In this document: piece by piece, positions 17,101 to 23,900 of the stretch
Numbering within the stretch: position 1 is the stretch's first letter
Layout of the letters: every line of letters begins with the position of its first letter
Origin: Amoebophrya sp. AT5.2
Lineage: Eukaryota; Sar; Dinophyceae; Syndiniales; Amoebophryaceae
Reading direction: 5' to 3'
NCBI GenBank assembly: GCA_005223375.1
Contig: RXOD01004305.1
Location: forward strand, 1 to 24,375
Length of the DNA stretch: 24,375 nt
The notes under the pieces: generated by a model
What the model was told of the DNA's origin: nothing
The model's input: only the letters and a program-made list of their open reading frames with translations
Database searches by the model: none
Program-made: the position numbers and the translations under genes

Positions 17101-18921
17101 CCACCGCGGAATAGAAAGCGGCGCGCCGATCTCATCATCCTTGAAATCAACCAGTTCCCCATCGCGCCTGCCTACCGCAAGCGCCTGAAGCAGGCCGGGT
17201 GGAAGATTTGCAGCGTCACCTGCGTGAAGAACCGGAGCTTCGTCCACCAACCCGCGTTGCGGCACCGGTTTACGTTCACGAAGTTCAAACTGCTCTCCTT
17301 CGTCCAGTACAGGAAGGCGATGTGGCTCGACAGCGACGTGCAGATCGTGGGCGGCATCGACGAGCTGGTCGACTTCGACTTTCGCGCGACCGGCCGGGAC
17401 TGCAGGATGGCGGCGGTTCGGGATCTCATGATCGACAGCCAGAACGCGAAACAACCCGGGATCGAGAACCGCCACAACTTCAACGCGGGACTGATGATCG
17501 TCGAGCCCAGCTGGCAGGACTACTGGCGCATGATGGGAAACCTGGGCTCGCAGCACGGAGACTTTCACCCCGGGCTGCGGAAGATGTGGTGGGACCGGGA
17601 TCGGCGGGTGAAGATGCGGGGGCACTACTTGCGGATGAACGCGAAGATGAAGCAGGTGGGAAGCGAGGAAGCGAGTAAGAAAGGAGTGCCGATACAGCTG
17701 TCGCGCACAGCGGTGGGGGAGCTGAAAAGCGGAGCAGGGATCGTGGGAGTCGTGAATTTCAGAGAAGCGACAGCTGCGACGTCCGCGGACAACATCGAAG
17801 ATTCTGCAGGTGACGCAGCTGCAGCCACCGAAAGAGACGGTGACGAGACCCTGCGCAACCACTATTTCCTCATGCTCGAGCAGGCCGACTCGACTTTCCG
17901 GAGCTCATCAGCTGAAGGGAACATCAAGGATCACCCACCCAGCGACGCAAACTTCACCTACTTCCTGCCTGACGCCGATCCGGCAATTTTTCTCGAGGCC
18001 GAGCCGCTTAATACCCTCACCGCCCACCCCATCGCCGGCACGTTGTTCAATCCGACCACGAACAAGCGGTCAGTCGTGTACCACAACGCAGCTATTTTCA
18101 TCACACACCCCTCCATGTCGGAGACCGGTGCCATCGAACTCGAAGACGCCGTCAAGTATCTGCCCGACCCGACGTTCTCCGAGCAGGGCATGTGGAACGA
18201 CAACTACCGCCATTCGTGGTGCAGGCTGCCGTGCAAGTTCAACGCCATCTTGCCGTACATTTTGGTGCCGCGGTTGCGGTTTATCTGGGAGCGCTGTAGC
18301 AGGGACGCGCGCATTGTACATTGGGCGCTCTTTAAACCGCACTTCTGCCCGAAGCTCGAGCCGCGCTTCGTGTCTGTGGACCGAAACATCACCACGGTGG
18401 ATGAAACAGGTTCCGCACCATCGCCCACCCTTTCTGCGCCAGCAGCAACGCAGGATACAGATCGGCCGGAACCGAGTACTGAAGCGACTAGAAGCACGGG
18501 AACAGGTACAGGATCGCACTCGCAAGAACGAGCTCACAAGAAGAATCCCGCCGGGTTCTTCACCGGTTCGGGGGAGGCCGGTGACGGGGCCCAGCTGTCC
18601 GAGAACCAGCTACTCGGGCAGAACTCGCACTACATCGCGCCGACGGAGGAGAACGGAAGGTTCTACTTCACGAACAACGTCACTACAACATCTTCCACAT
18701 CTACAACCGAGGCGAACGAGGAGGGGGAAGCGGTTTCTGTTTCGCCGTATTTTCCGCAGAACAAGGTCAGGGTGGTCGAGAGCAGCAGATTCCCGAAGGC
18801 GGGGTGGTACGACTACGACCCCGAGTTTTCACTACGGGGGTACCTGTGGAACCTGGGAAACTCAGGGATGGAGGCACGACTGGTGCTCAGACTTTTCTGC
18901 TGGTACTACCACATCGTGTGA
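8128..18921 (+). CDS. Giant multidomain glycan-modifying protein: LicD/fukutin-like core plus GT8 glycosyltransferase
   Basis: A single uninterrupted ORF of 3597 codons. Residues 8-25 (WLISAYYSFFLLQLEQLL) look like a signal peptide or signal anchor, so a secretory/Golgi location is inferred. Residues 40-1100 are unrecognised and separated by Ser/Thr/Ala-rich linkers. Residues about 1117-1480 include a strand-like KVLVVVPR and a Trp/Tyr-rich segment, possibly another catalytic domain. Residues about 1895-2075 hold GTLTHLMR followed by ALDFDIDVGL (D1931, D1933, D1935), resembling the LicD/fukutin nucleotidyl- or phosphosugar-transferase signature. Residues 2490-2560 carry two Cys motifs (C2501..C2513-C2514 and C2539..C2552-C2553). 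The proline run APPPPPPPS is near 2840. The GT8 domain starts at S2932: MWLDSDV with DxD D3068/D3070, HNFNAGL (3116-3122), a late FSEQGMWND element and IVHWALFKP (H3398, K3403). A large insertion splits the GT8 C-terminal half. GT8 is confident; LicD is moderate. Confidence 0.8.
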   Translation: MRSPPNRWLISAYYSFFLLQLEQLLPVDVAGRVGAAPPVCAAASATTLRSPAARAHLKLREGYNDESGRSSFEREVGYDDLLHLLDLEKWRPGHPIIWAHRKLLERLVAEGQLREGGEKVGMLRHGGERTSDDEQADGQHLVEGSAEGEELPLGNLVTKGSSTVLSKRGLQKAALKLFLASFAPTNTIDKHNEQATSIFNRRHVADFLASLSGSDGATRPVELDKILLQGIFAVQVQPVLDPEGADDASATKSKDAVFFLRLLLEVFEERLLVLETHDDHYRRKPVWSSASLWDHPHPPYYSVIEASRRVPPTATLEEQDAVAKTLPTSHRGSFIWRAHREFGASWKYDEHEFVRSSFTHVGAALPFRTHDRLRSQAWGPSQLYYTQLFRKELLFVPENVREIYARRTMSTIFKKSGVDLDDERLAVKHLEKVLARKEDATSPGERTRTGEPSSTPAVVSTAFGAAEAENSTISSVVQPAAAVSAPAQAQKLRISDDVDLPFKHYFNNEWIQLGNGQVSSLRGGIYGWLVAGARGVALLEGAKRGEKTTLEELGATSSAGSRSGAEGPPPAAGAVPVVDGQAQNGTSNDASVTEAATASVVGKGSGGKGSTSTQSAGEAKKISSSSASTSARELTLATDDDMTSSSSPWAQRWLKMRKEQDTLRECVAANKLLQGKWSLEEIAVAVAERIGALQSGSSSSCPTLLAERILTTKITSWTRGLRDVGTALLGREERFLEKRDFVEIEAPIDAKNPLGGSRPDNFLFNAPGDDFNLLEAVEFLKVLEAKAGRRRSEERTKLLLEFWELFAMRKLLTGDVGGATATLREVLTRAQNDLRLGTSSFLQNVCGKIAAGHNMVRQLLDVTDGGPISTEISSPEIIVDGEDHEWRGQQEVGAYQYGTSKGGEKVVARASGSGSYHLDAIRDGSPYLQSFEALFCSAAAATPAFVHFFLDPDYFHWAACRQAAYRAAENRTVVSAWTEAGCVRGESSASLLKHTHLSRFLQHHQPTAGSGSTDSASSSFIRGLDSDENAYYDGLYPKKVRGVFVLLAYAMDLWRKGARSDVKVDVEVVTLPLDEQAGTTVPPAVDEALAPGEKTGEDLPTATSTHDLPKRSQHPVPPAKVLVVVPRPYSWIGSTTSWISHFRNPFDDTKFFRAAHLGPLNRAVDAELTPVVKLHGEYAVQYEFDGDVPLESQTPVDGSGGRAPRPTWVYLNQYHATGNGEKYEPRNRLRPGKSGSSVVPGSASDGGKVEALTALEVQKLNLTYFQGWLHETIERIFVHNVTTVLLLGWRQYEPHLDLMSAFVQDYLDDFYYSPPLEAEENFFAGGGFGAETINGTAATSKQHENTIHIARDFAFTPQPHLPFYTGRPAVAGMCITNDTGFTSWPIYEISRKHWKLEYKAYPTGYLQPFKLKHQYRWLQGETTSGTRIMSSELYVDFLKSFFSKWQREILYGERFADQRQVRGELDRRFAEGVGDFGSGAGAGTEQKQSPASQNRDREKAKALRREKFVQEVEAAFGAAADAATESSPTQSTPAVKRELPSAYTSMPESFAHQPTHANEWWDVEERRTDEDLDMAEQTFDLLKKELPPSEWHGDIVDGEIDHNYVLSGEADFMGEPSQEGAGTATRGDANGHDYGDLDAVEFFVDMDLHFRFHYRGYVNREKNVGEADSAGKASPLPTSTTPTTTDTRDRPPSAPVPVYTYYTHRWLGRDTWLRHSDHLGRSPLDGVGTCLKENSYADKIRKLPKRLALKYQIEVLRVPYGLETWSLRRGWNDPIRLEPEEFRGVSFSPRLTKHHRVTDCRTVLRFLALKGFLQRGYLKHFFEQSDIKTVAGTNRNNASKTMRKPAYFGQFAEAVGQMRGVLSEFLWMLARDYLMDNGFSMSYCARKEMIVTFKAISRAWRGWWPKRNVIMPITGTLTHLMRNPRSVYALDFDIDVGLCQMRLPGDNEGELRWRGQLASAQFCAMHLGKLGYVCYERTGFTEVSNPSGIGVGVDFFFLTAAVGLNFLGAAGTDLGKAVLFGEEVHWLEHQRVELYADYVPGVKIMNWIHPWHCAQVWETSCPRDRSRGDSTKSQSRFLIGREIAHPACLPQCGDSSREMPGGTNIGCEFDDDDWHTEDEFPEEEFAVSAQKKYQPKDTTTLTVSLEFEYVHEDAAAAVSAATSTNKKSTKIVLKQPGPQTSTLAAEVAEKLVNFLAAAEVKIPINVAEKEVEVAVADKELVGGNGEAAEMLQLNATAAAEVDAGRVEEHTLVEQGAADPPGNSTLETDELNMTTNTTAEPPKPRPPPPTRSVVDFSLLPRKLKFQPLNEEKGLDLYFQPELLAAQMAAQQNPNQQAEVHHPQLGITTGTHSFCALFCNESSPLENPYASVSPAGDFAASNCGGEMDATTIRQRIDEQGGIASLLDPPATSDPGTNTCYFSRYAKYHNKPDELRANQPSIGTAIAAAARGESVLPSALKPSAWEVEEQAVAQFRWYFLLSKQTKTWLNGLPTPLLEQWSVDCWHGGMWVSFERCCDMEISPDSPGAYRGTSEGVGFNAACHTFFGNHNTYERCCLAEYILVERKAVLYESFLERVKTLRSDRRWLTVGEYALMHDNAGSKPPGFFSVPDEPKLGEMVPGESGTGAPDPSALLKPFRDDVDVVEEVAIAGKSPPPAPATTLKLPLELDMSKEAVSPTSTSEEETQQKSTVMLKSLVLGDSFKQLPWQSRWLGFDMDVAETKRRSDLNYKHSKYESWIETPFPNFFGVREGVTFVRQLNMTKRILLLQEKLEELKTAWTHWGSSMEQEGVRNLVRTSGMKLEAPKGYFQRSVFAASHGVKPKAAAVEITAADVVAGAGAAPAPPPPPPPSVPQINPSSTTSTSFASTSVHSRAEEELNINSLQMLLDRGQYKVKNNQVGGCMNRFGRPVCCDEIEPEVEETASCLNTEEFGAQQSDFAIVTGVFGPGDKNEFTVGAIKMGKSLNAVLGQDLGVVGSSSGGGDDTSSSSASSPSTPPRNRKRRADLIILEINQFPIAPAYRKRLKQAGWKICSVTCVKNRSFVHQPALRHRFTFTKFKLLSFVQYRKAMWLDSDVQIVGGIDELVDFDFRATGRDCRMAAVRDLMIDSQNAKQPGIENRHNFNAGLMIVEPSWQDYWRMMGNLGSQHGDFHPGLRKMWWDRDRRVKMRGHYLRMNAKMKQVGSEEASKKGVPIQLSRTAVGELKSGAGIVGVVNFREATAATSADNIEDSAGDAAAATERDGDETLRNHYFLMLEQADSTFRSSSAEGNIKDHPPSDANFTYFLPDADPAIFLEAEPLNTLTAHPIAGTLFNPTTNKRSVVYHNAAIFITHPSMSETGAIELEDAVKYLPDPTFSEQGMWNDNYRHSWCRLPCKFNAILPYILVPRLRFIWERCSRDARIVHWALFKPHFCPKLEPRFVSVDRNITTVDETGSAPSPTLSAPAATQDTDRPEPSTEATRSTGTGTGSHSQERAHKKNPAGFFTGSGEAGDGAQLSENQLLGQNSHYIAPTEENGRFYFTNNVTTTSSTSTTEANEEGEAVSVSPYFPQNKVRVVESSRFPKAGWYDYDPEFSLRGYLWNLGNSGMEARLVLRLFCWYYHIV

Positions 18922-19479
18922 GCAGGTCAGAAAACACTGCTAAGGTGGACAGTTTACACGAGACAATTTTCTTTCAAGCCATGAGTTAGGCTCAGGACAG
19001 ATCATCAAGGATTATACTTGCACATTGCGGCCAAGATAACCATCAATGCGTTCCGATTCGAGTTTACAAGAGATACGATAGCAGCCGCTCTCGGAAACGG
19101 TATGACTGTAGAGTTTTCTTTTTCTATCTAAGCAACTGATGCAGAAGCAGAACACGCAACTTCAAGATTGATTGCGATAAAGCTGCCCCTGGCGCAGACT
19201 TTTGAGAATACGTCGAAGGAAAAGCGTGAATGAAAGCTTGTGGCCAAGGTCGAAGAAGGCGAAGGAGCGTTTTTTTCCCCGAAACCGGGCTGCTGCTCAG
19301 ATATCAATCAATCGTTGTACTTACGTGTGTGTGTGTGTGTGTGTGTGTGCAGGTCTTGCTGTCAAACCAACGCCTGCTTGCTTTTTCTGCGTGAACAAGT
19401 GCTTTTTTCCCCCAACGCGACCGTCCTCGGTGCATAAATCTATCAACGTACTTCTGATGCTTCTTCTACTTAAGAGACG
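18922..19479. other. Intergenic region containing a GT microsatellite
   Basis: No gene supported on either strand. It includes the (GT)12 tract at 19325-19349, which is followed directly by GCAG and could mimic a splice acceptor in the 5' leader of the next gene. Otherwise it is unremarkable AT/GC-mixed sequence. Confidence 0.5.
19325..19349. repeat. (GT)12 microsatellite
   Basis: Twelve uninterrupted GT units plus a final G, 130 bp upstream of the WW-domain gene start. The length is likely to vary between strains. Confidence 0.95.
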
Positions 19480-20487
19480 ATGCCCGGCGCTGCTGCAGCT
19501 TCATCTGTTGCCCGTCACTCACTCTGCGCATTCCGTAGTGTCTTGTTCCGGCGCGGCCGCACGACTCAGCCAGCTTCTGCTTTAATCAGCACCGTTACCA
19601 GCGCGAGCCAGCAGACGGTCCTCTGTGCTTGGTTTTCGTCGACGCCGTCTGCCGTGCCCTCGAAGTCGAAAGCCAAAAAAAAGAAACAGGCTATGATAAT
19701 GATGGAAGCGCAGCAACATCACGCGACGTCAGTCTCAGGGTCAGCCAGCGATGAGACAAAGGCAGGAAATAAGCCGACACAGTTCCAGTCCCCTTTTTTG
19801 GACAACAGGCCGCCTTCTGGAAGTAATAGCTCTGCTGGCGGTACCGCTAGTAGTTCCTGTTCCAGTTGCAGCAGCAGCAGCAGCTCTATTCCAACGCCAG
19901 CCGCTTGCATGACAGCCGCGAACCCGTCGGCGAATCCGACTCCGAGTCCTCAGAAGCGAGAAGTGCGCAAGAAAAAGAGGCTGCAGAAGAAGCTGAGTAA
20001 GAAGAGCTTGAAGAAGCAACCTCCGGACGACCCCGAGGAACTACAACGGCAACGAGAGAGCGAGAAAAAGCAGCGCCGCCTCGAGAAGAAGCAAATGCAG
20101 CGCGAGAAGAAAATCGTCGAGGAATCCACGCGGCTGAAGCATAGGCGGATGGTGCAGGGGAACGTGGGGTCGTGTTCGCTGGTTGACTGGCGCTGGGATC
20201 CGGAGCGTGAGAGGTATCTCCGGGTAGATTACAGGTGCCGAGTACGGGCGGGAGACGCCGAAGCCGGTAATGGTGATTTCGATCCTGTGGTCACGGACCA
20301 CACGGAAACGTCACTGGAAAGTCACCGGAGATCAAAAAGAGCTTCGTCGGCGTACTACGCTCCCCTACCGTTTTCGATGGTGTCACCGCCGGTCTTTGGT
20401 TGGGTTGCTGTGAAGAACCACAAAGGAACAATGTACTACTGGAACCCGTCCAAAAACAAAATACGTTGGAGCGAGCCAATGCTGTGA
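19480..20487 (+). CDS. WW-domain protein with a possible mitochondrial presequence
   Basis: The product is 335 residues, in one exon. The C-terminus is a WW domain: GWVAVKNHKGTMYYWNPSKN, then KIRWSEP, with W308, Y319/Y320, W330 and P333 spaced as in the family, which binds proline-rich ligands. A preceding WRWDPERERYLRV segment is tryptophan-rich but not a full second domain. Residues 1-55 are rich in Ser, Ala and Arg, lack acidic residues, and end near AWFSSTPS. This composition resembles a mitochondrial transit peptide, although a nuclear or cytosolic role is more common for WW proteins. The middle has poly-Ser/low-complexity sequence (residues about 108-150) and a strongly basic predicted coiled coil (about 165-230: KREVRKKKRLQKKLSKK onward). 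Such basic coiled coils with a WW domain occur in splicing-related proteins, so an RNA-associated role is an alternative. Confidence 0.65.
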   Translation: MPGAAAASSVARHSLCAFRSVLFRRGRTTQPASALISTVTSASQQTVLCAWFSSTPSAVPSKSKAKKKKQAMIMMEAQQHHATSVSGSASDETKAGNKPTQFQSPFLDNRPPSGSNSSAGGTASSSCSSCSSSSSSIPTPAACMTAANPSANPTPSPQKREVRKKKRLQKKLSKKSLKKQPPDDPEELQRQRESEKKQRRLEKKQMQREKKIVEESTRLKHRRMVQGNVGSCSLVDWRWDPERERYLRVDYRCRVRAGDAEAGNGDFDPVVTDHTETSLESHRRSKRASSAYYAPLPFSMVSPPVFGWVAVKNHKGTMYYWNPSKNKIRWSEPML

Positions 20488-20510
20488 AAAGATAATACGA
20501 GCCAATGCTG
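20472..20510. repeat. 13-bp direct repeat around the WW gene stop codon
   Basis: CGAGCCAATGCTG occurs at 20472-20484 and again at 20498-20510, 26 bp apart. The first copy ends at the last sense codon, directly before TGA; the second is in the 3' flank. It looks like a small local duplication. Confidence 0.8.
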
Positions 20511-20945
20511 CTGGCCCGCTCTCGAAAGGATGATGCGCGCCGATGTCGAACTCGACGAGTGTCGAGAGCTGCGAGAGTGATGTTGAGCGTGGCAGCGAAT
20601 CGAGTGGATGAGAGAAGCCTGGTCGAGTGCTTCGAGCGCGAGCGACGTCCTGCTTGTTTCGTCAAATCGCAAAAGTCTATGTATGAGGACCGAGGAGCGG
20701 CCGCTTCATTTAGACAGCGATCGCCCGCAGCCGCACAATCTAACTCAGCGTTGAAGATAATTTTGAATTTTCCAGCAGGAGCTCCTATTTTTCAGAAGGG
20801 GGGTCGTGGTCAAGGTCAACCTCAACACTACACCGTGTACTTCAAATGTTGCCTTTATGAGCTGAGGTCACAACGCTAGCGTACAGTAGAGTTCTTCAGC
20901 TCCACATCCACTTACTTCACCACTTCACCGACGATCGGAGCAGCC
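20488..20945. other. Intergenic region
   Basis: A 124-codon open frame (20505-20879) starts inside the direct repeat. It is arginine- and serine-rich and shows no domain, so I do not call it a gene. The last 60 bp are C/T/A-rich and lead into a good Kozak start (GCAGCCATGG) of the next gene. Confidence 0.45.
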
Positions 20946-23900
20946 ATGGGTCGTCTCGGCGACGCGTTTGGCAGGATGAAGGCCGGCGCGGGCTCCGGCC
21001 TTTCCGGGGCCCGCCGTAACCTCCACCCGCGCACGATGGTGGGAAACATCCGGGAGTGGTACCGAAACTACCTTATCCGGCAGGAGAGGGCGCGCCGCAA
21101 GGAGGAAAAGCGGCTCGCCCGCGAGGGGCCCTTGACGATGCAGCAGCGGGCCGACAAAGTGCTGGCGGCAGTGAAGAAGATGCTCGGGATCAAGGAGTAC
21201 GTAAACAGCTCGCAGCTGATGATGAAGCTGGACAGGGCGACCAAGACGAGGGACAAGCTTATGGCGAGCTCTGCGCCTTAATCTTGAAAAACTTAAAAAA
21301 AAGATCGCAACAAGGGAGGATGGCGAAGGGCGTTTCGACCCGGGGGAGTGCTGGTCTGCTGTTTTGCGCTGCATGCGGATTGGGCAGGGGGGTCGAGAAG
21401 AGGGATGGGCAAGACCTTCTGCGAGCCTCCTCTGGCATGCCTACAAAAGAAGTCACTTGTCTGCACCTGGCCCCATCTAGACTCCGCAGGCGGGGAGGCC
21501 TCCGGGGATGCCAGTCTCCTTGGCCTTTCCACTACAGGCATACCGAAGAGGCATAGAAGAAACAGAATCCTCCCCTCTTGCGAGCACTTTAAACGTCTAG
21601 AGCTAGACCTCTCGGCACATCCTTCCAGCCGCTCAACTCCTCACTAGAGCCTCGTGCGAATTTTTTTAGGCAGTTGCAAATTAAGTCGCAAAGCTCGCCA
21701 CAAAGCTCCGCGGGCTGGACATCGAGGAGGAGTCGTCGTCCAGTGAGGAGTCGGAGGATTCGGCCCCGACGCCCACGACCTACCGCGCGGCGAAGCGGGA
21801 GAAGAAGAAGCGGCAAAAGTCGATACAGGAGCGGATGGTGGACATTACCACGAAGAAGAGAAAGCCGAAATTCTGGGAAGCAGATTACCCCACCTTCAAC
21901 TACCAGCAGCTGGACCTGACGAAGGTACTACTTTCCTAAAGAATAGTACTTCAGACAGATCATGAAGATTTGATGACAGAGCGAGAGCTAGAGCAGCGCG
22001 ATGAAGCTTGGAAGCAATTTGCAGGCACAGGTAGTGGACATCATCGGTAGCTATCGGATGACCACCTACTTACCTCCACAGGAGATTTGGTGGATCCGGT
22101 TGTTCGACCGCTTCGGTCCCCGTACGCTGTTCCTTTTGAACACGGCGTACTGGCGGCTCGGGGACTTCTTCTACGCGCTGACGTGGAACCGGCACACGAA
22201 GTTCCAGGACCGTAAAATTTACATCATCGCGTTGCAGTTCACCTGTTCCATCCAGGCGAGCGCGGCTATCCTGAACACGCTGAACATCTACTTCGACATG
22301 CAGAACTTCTTCCTCCTGACCACCTGCGCAAACGTGCTGCCCTTCGCCTTCTCCTTCTACTCGCTGATGGTAAAATAAAAGTACCTACAGTTAATATCGT
22401 TTTTTTCAGAGTCCCCGATGAGGAGCATCGGTGTGATCAGATCGCAGTGAGGGCATCATACAAACGTTCGAACGTCTCTTTCGCCACACGACCGAACTGC
22501 GCAACTACACTCTCTGCCCAGGTGTTTCTTCCCTGCCCCACGATGGCGGCTCTCGTTTGTAACGCGACGATGGCGGTGATGCTGTTGATTTTTGTGTTTA
22601 TTGCGGCTGGGGCGAGCGGGAACCTTTTCGGTATTTTCGCGCAGGCGATGGCGTTCTGGCCGTTTCTGGCGGCGATGTCGATGCTCGCGCGCATCTTCGT
22701 CGGGCAACCGGACCGGCAGTTCCACCCGCTGAAGCACATCCCCTTCCTCGCCTTCTGCGGCGCGGCGGCGCAGTACTTTTTGATCCTCGCGAACAAGGAG
22801 CTCGAGCTTACGGACTTTTTGGTGTTTCTCGCCTCCATCGACCCCTGGGTGTCGTCCGTCCTGACGCCGATCATGGAGCGCACGCGGCTTCCGATCTATT
22901 TCGGGCTGATGAAGACCTTGCTGTTCCTCACGGGGATCGTGCTGCTGTACTGGAGCCAGCTGCCGTACTCGCCGAGCAACGGGTTCGTTTACCTTCTTAT
23001 GAGCCGCATCATCTACACCGCGCGGAGTTTGATGGTAAAAAGGTATAACATGGTGTTCTTCGAGTCCGAGCTGGTCGACATCCCCCAAGCCTCCGAGAAG
23101 GACTTGTTCTTTTTCCCGAAGCCGAAGAAGGGGATCCGCAAGTACATTTTCGGGGGAAAACCGTTTCCGCTGCCCACAAAGTTCCGCCTGGACGTGGCCT
23201 TTCAATCCGGGCTGTGCGACGACGCGTACCACTCGATCGGAAGCGCGGGGACAAGGGATCTGTACATGCTCACCGACTGGATGTTTGGGCTGCCGCTGAT
23301 GGCGATCGCTACCCTGGCGCACGAAGGCTCGACCGTGTTCTATGGGTACTACTTTCAGAGATGATGGGTTGTACCTACACGTGTTCTAATGTTTTACTAC
23401 TCTGCAGCACGATCCTTCATTCATCACATACACATTCTCCCATCGCTCCAGGTTCTTTCCGCCGATTCTGGGTCCGGTTGGTGGCGATCCCACCGGTGTG
23501 GAGGGCAGCGAGATGACGACTCCGATCAAGGACGACTCCAGTTTCCACGTGATGAAGTGCATGGTGCTGGTGATTTTGTACCACCTCTGCAAGCTGCTCG
23601 AGCCCGACGTGGTTAGCAAAACGCTGTTCGACCGCGGGAGTTCGCCCAACGACTGGGCCACCCGGCCCATCGTGTTCTCCGCCCCGCTGGTGCTGCTCGA
23701 CCAGCTGTATTTGAATAGTTCTCTCTCGAACCCACAGATTCTACAGGCGTTCACGGTGTTTTTCGGGTACAACGCGTACCGGAAGGCTCTGTACAAGAAG
23801 TGGCGCCGTTCCTACCTTCTGCTCACGACGCAGGAGCTGCAGTACTACCAGCCCAACGTGTTCCACACGCTGCACCGGAAGACGATGCTGGAGTTCCTGG

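Noticed and set aside
20505..20879. 124-codon plus-strand open frame
   Set aside because: There is no domain, the start is inside a direct repeat, and the Arg/Ser-rich composition resembles intergenic sequence. A real small gene is not excluded.
22456..23322. 288-codon minus-strand open frame
   Set aside because: It is antisense to the hydrophobic exon of the membrane protein; Arg/His/Gln-rich composition is what that predicts.
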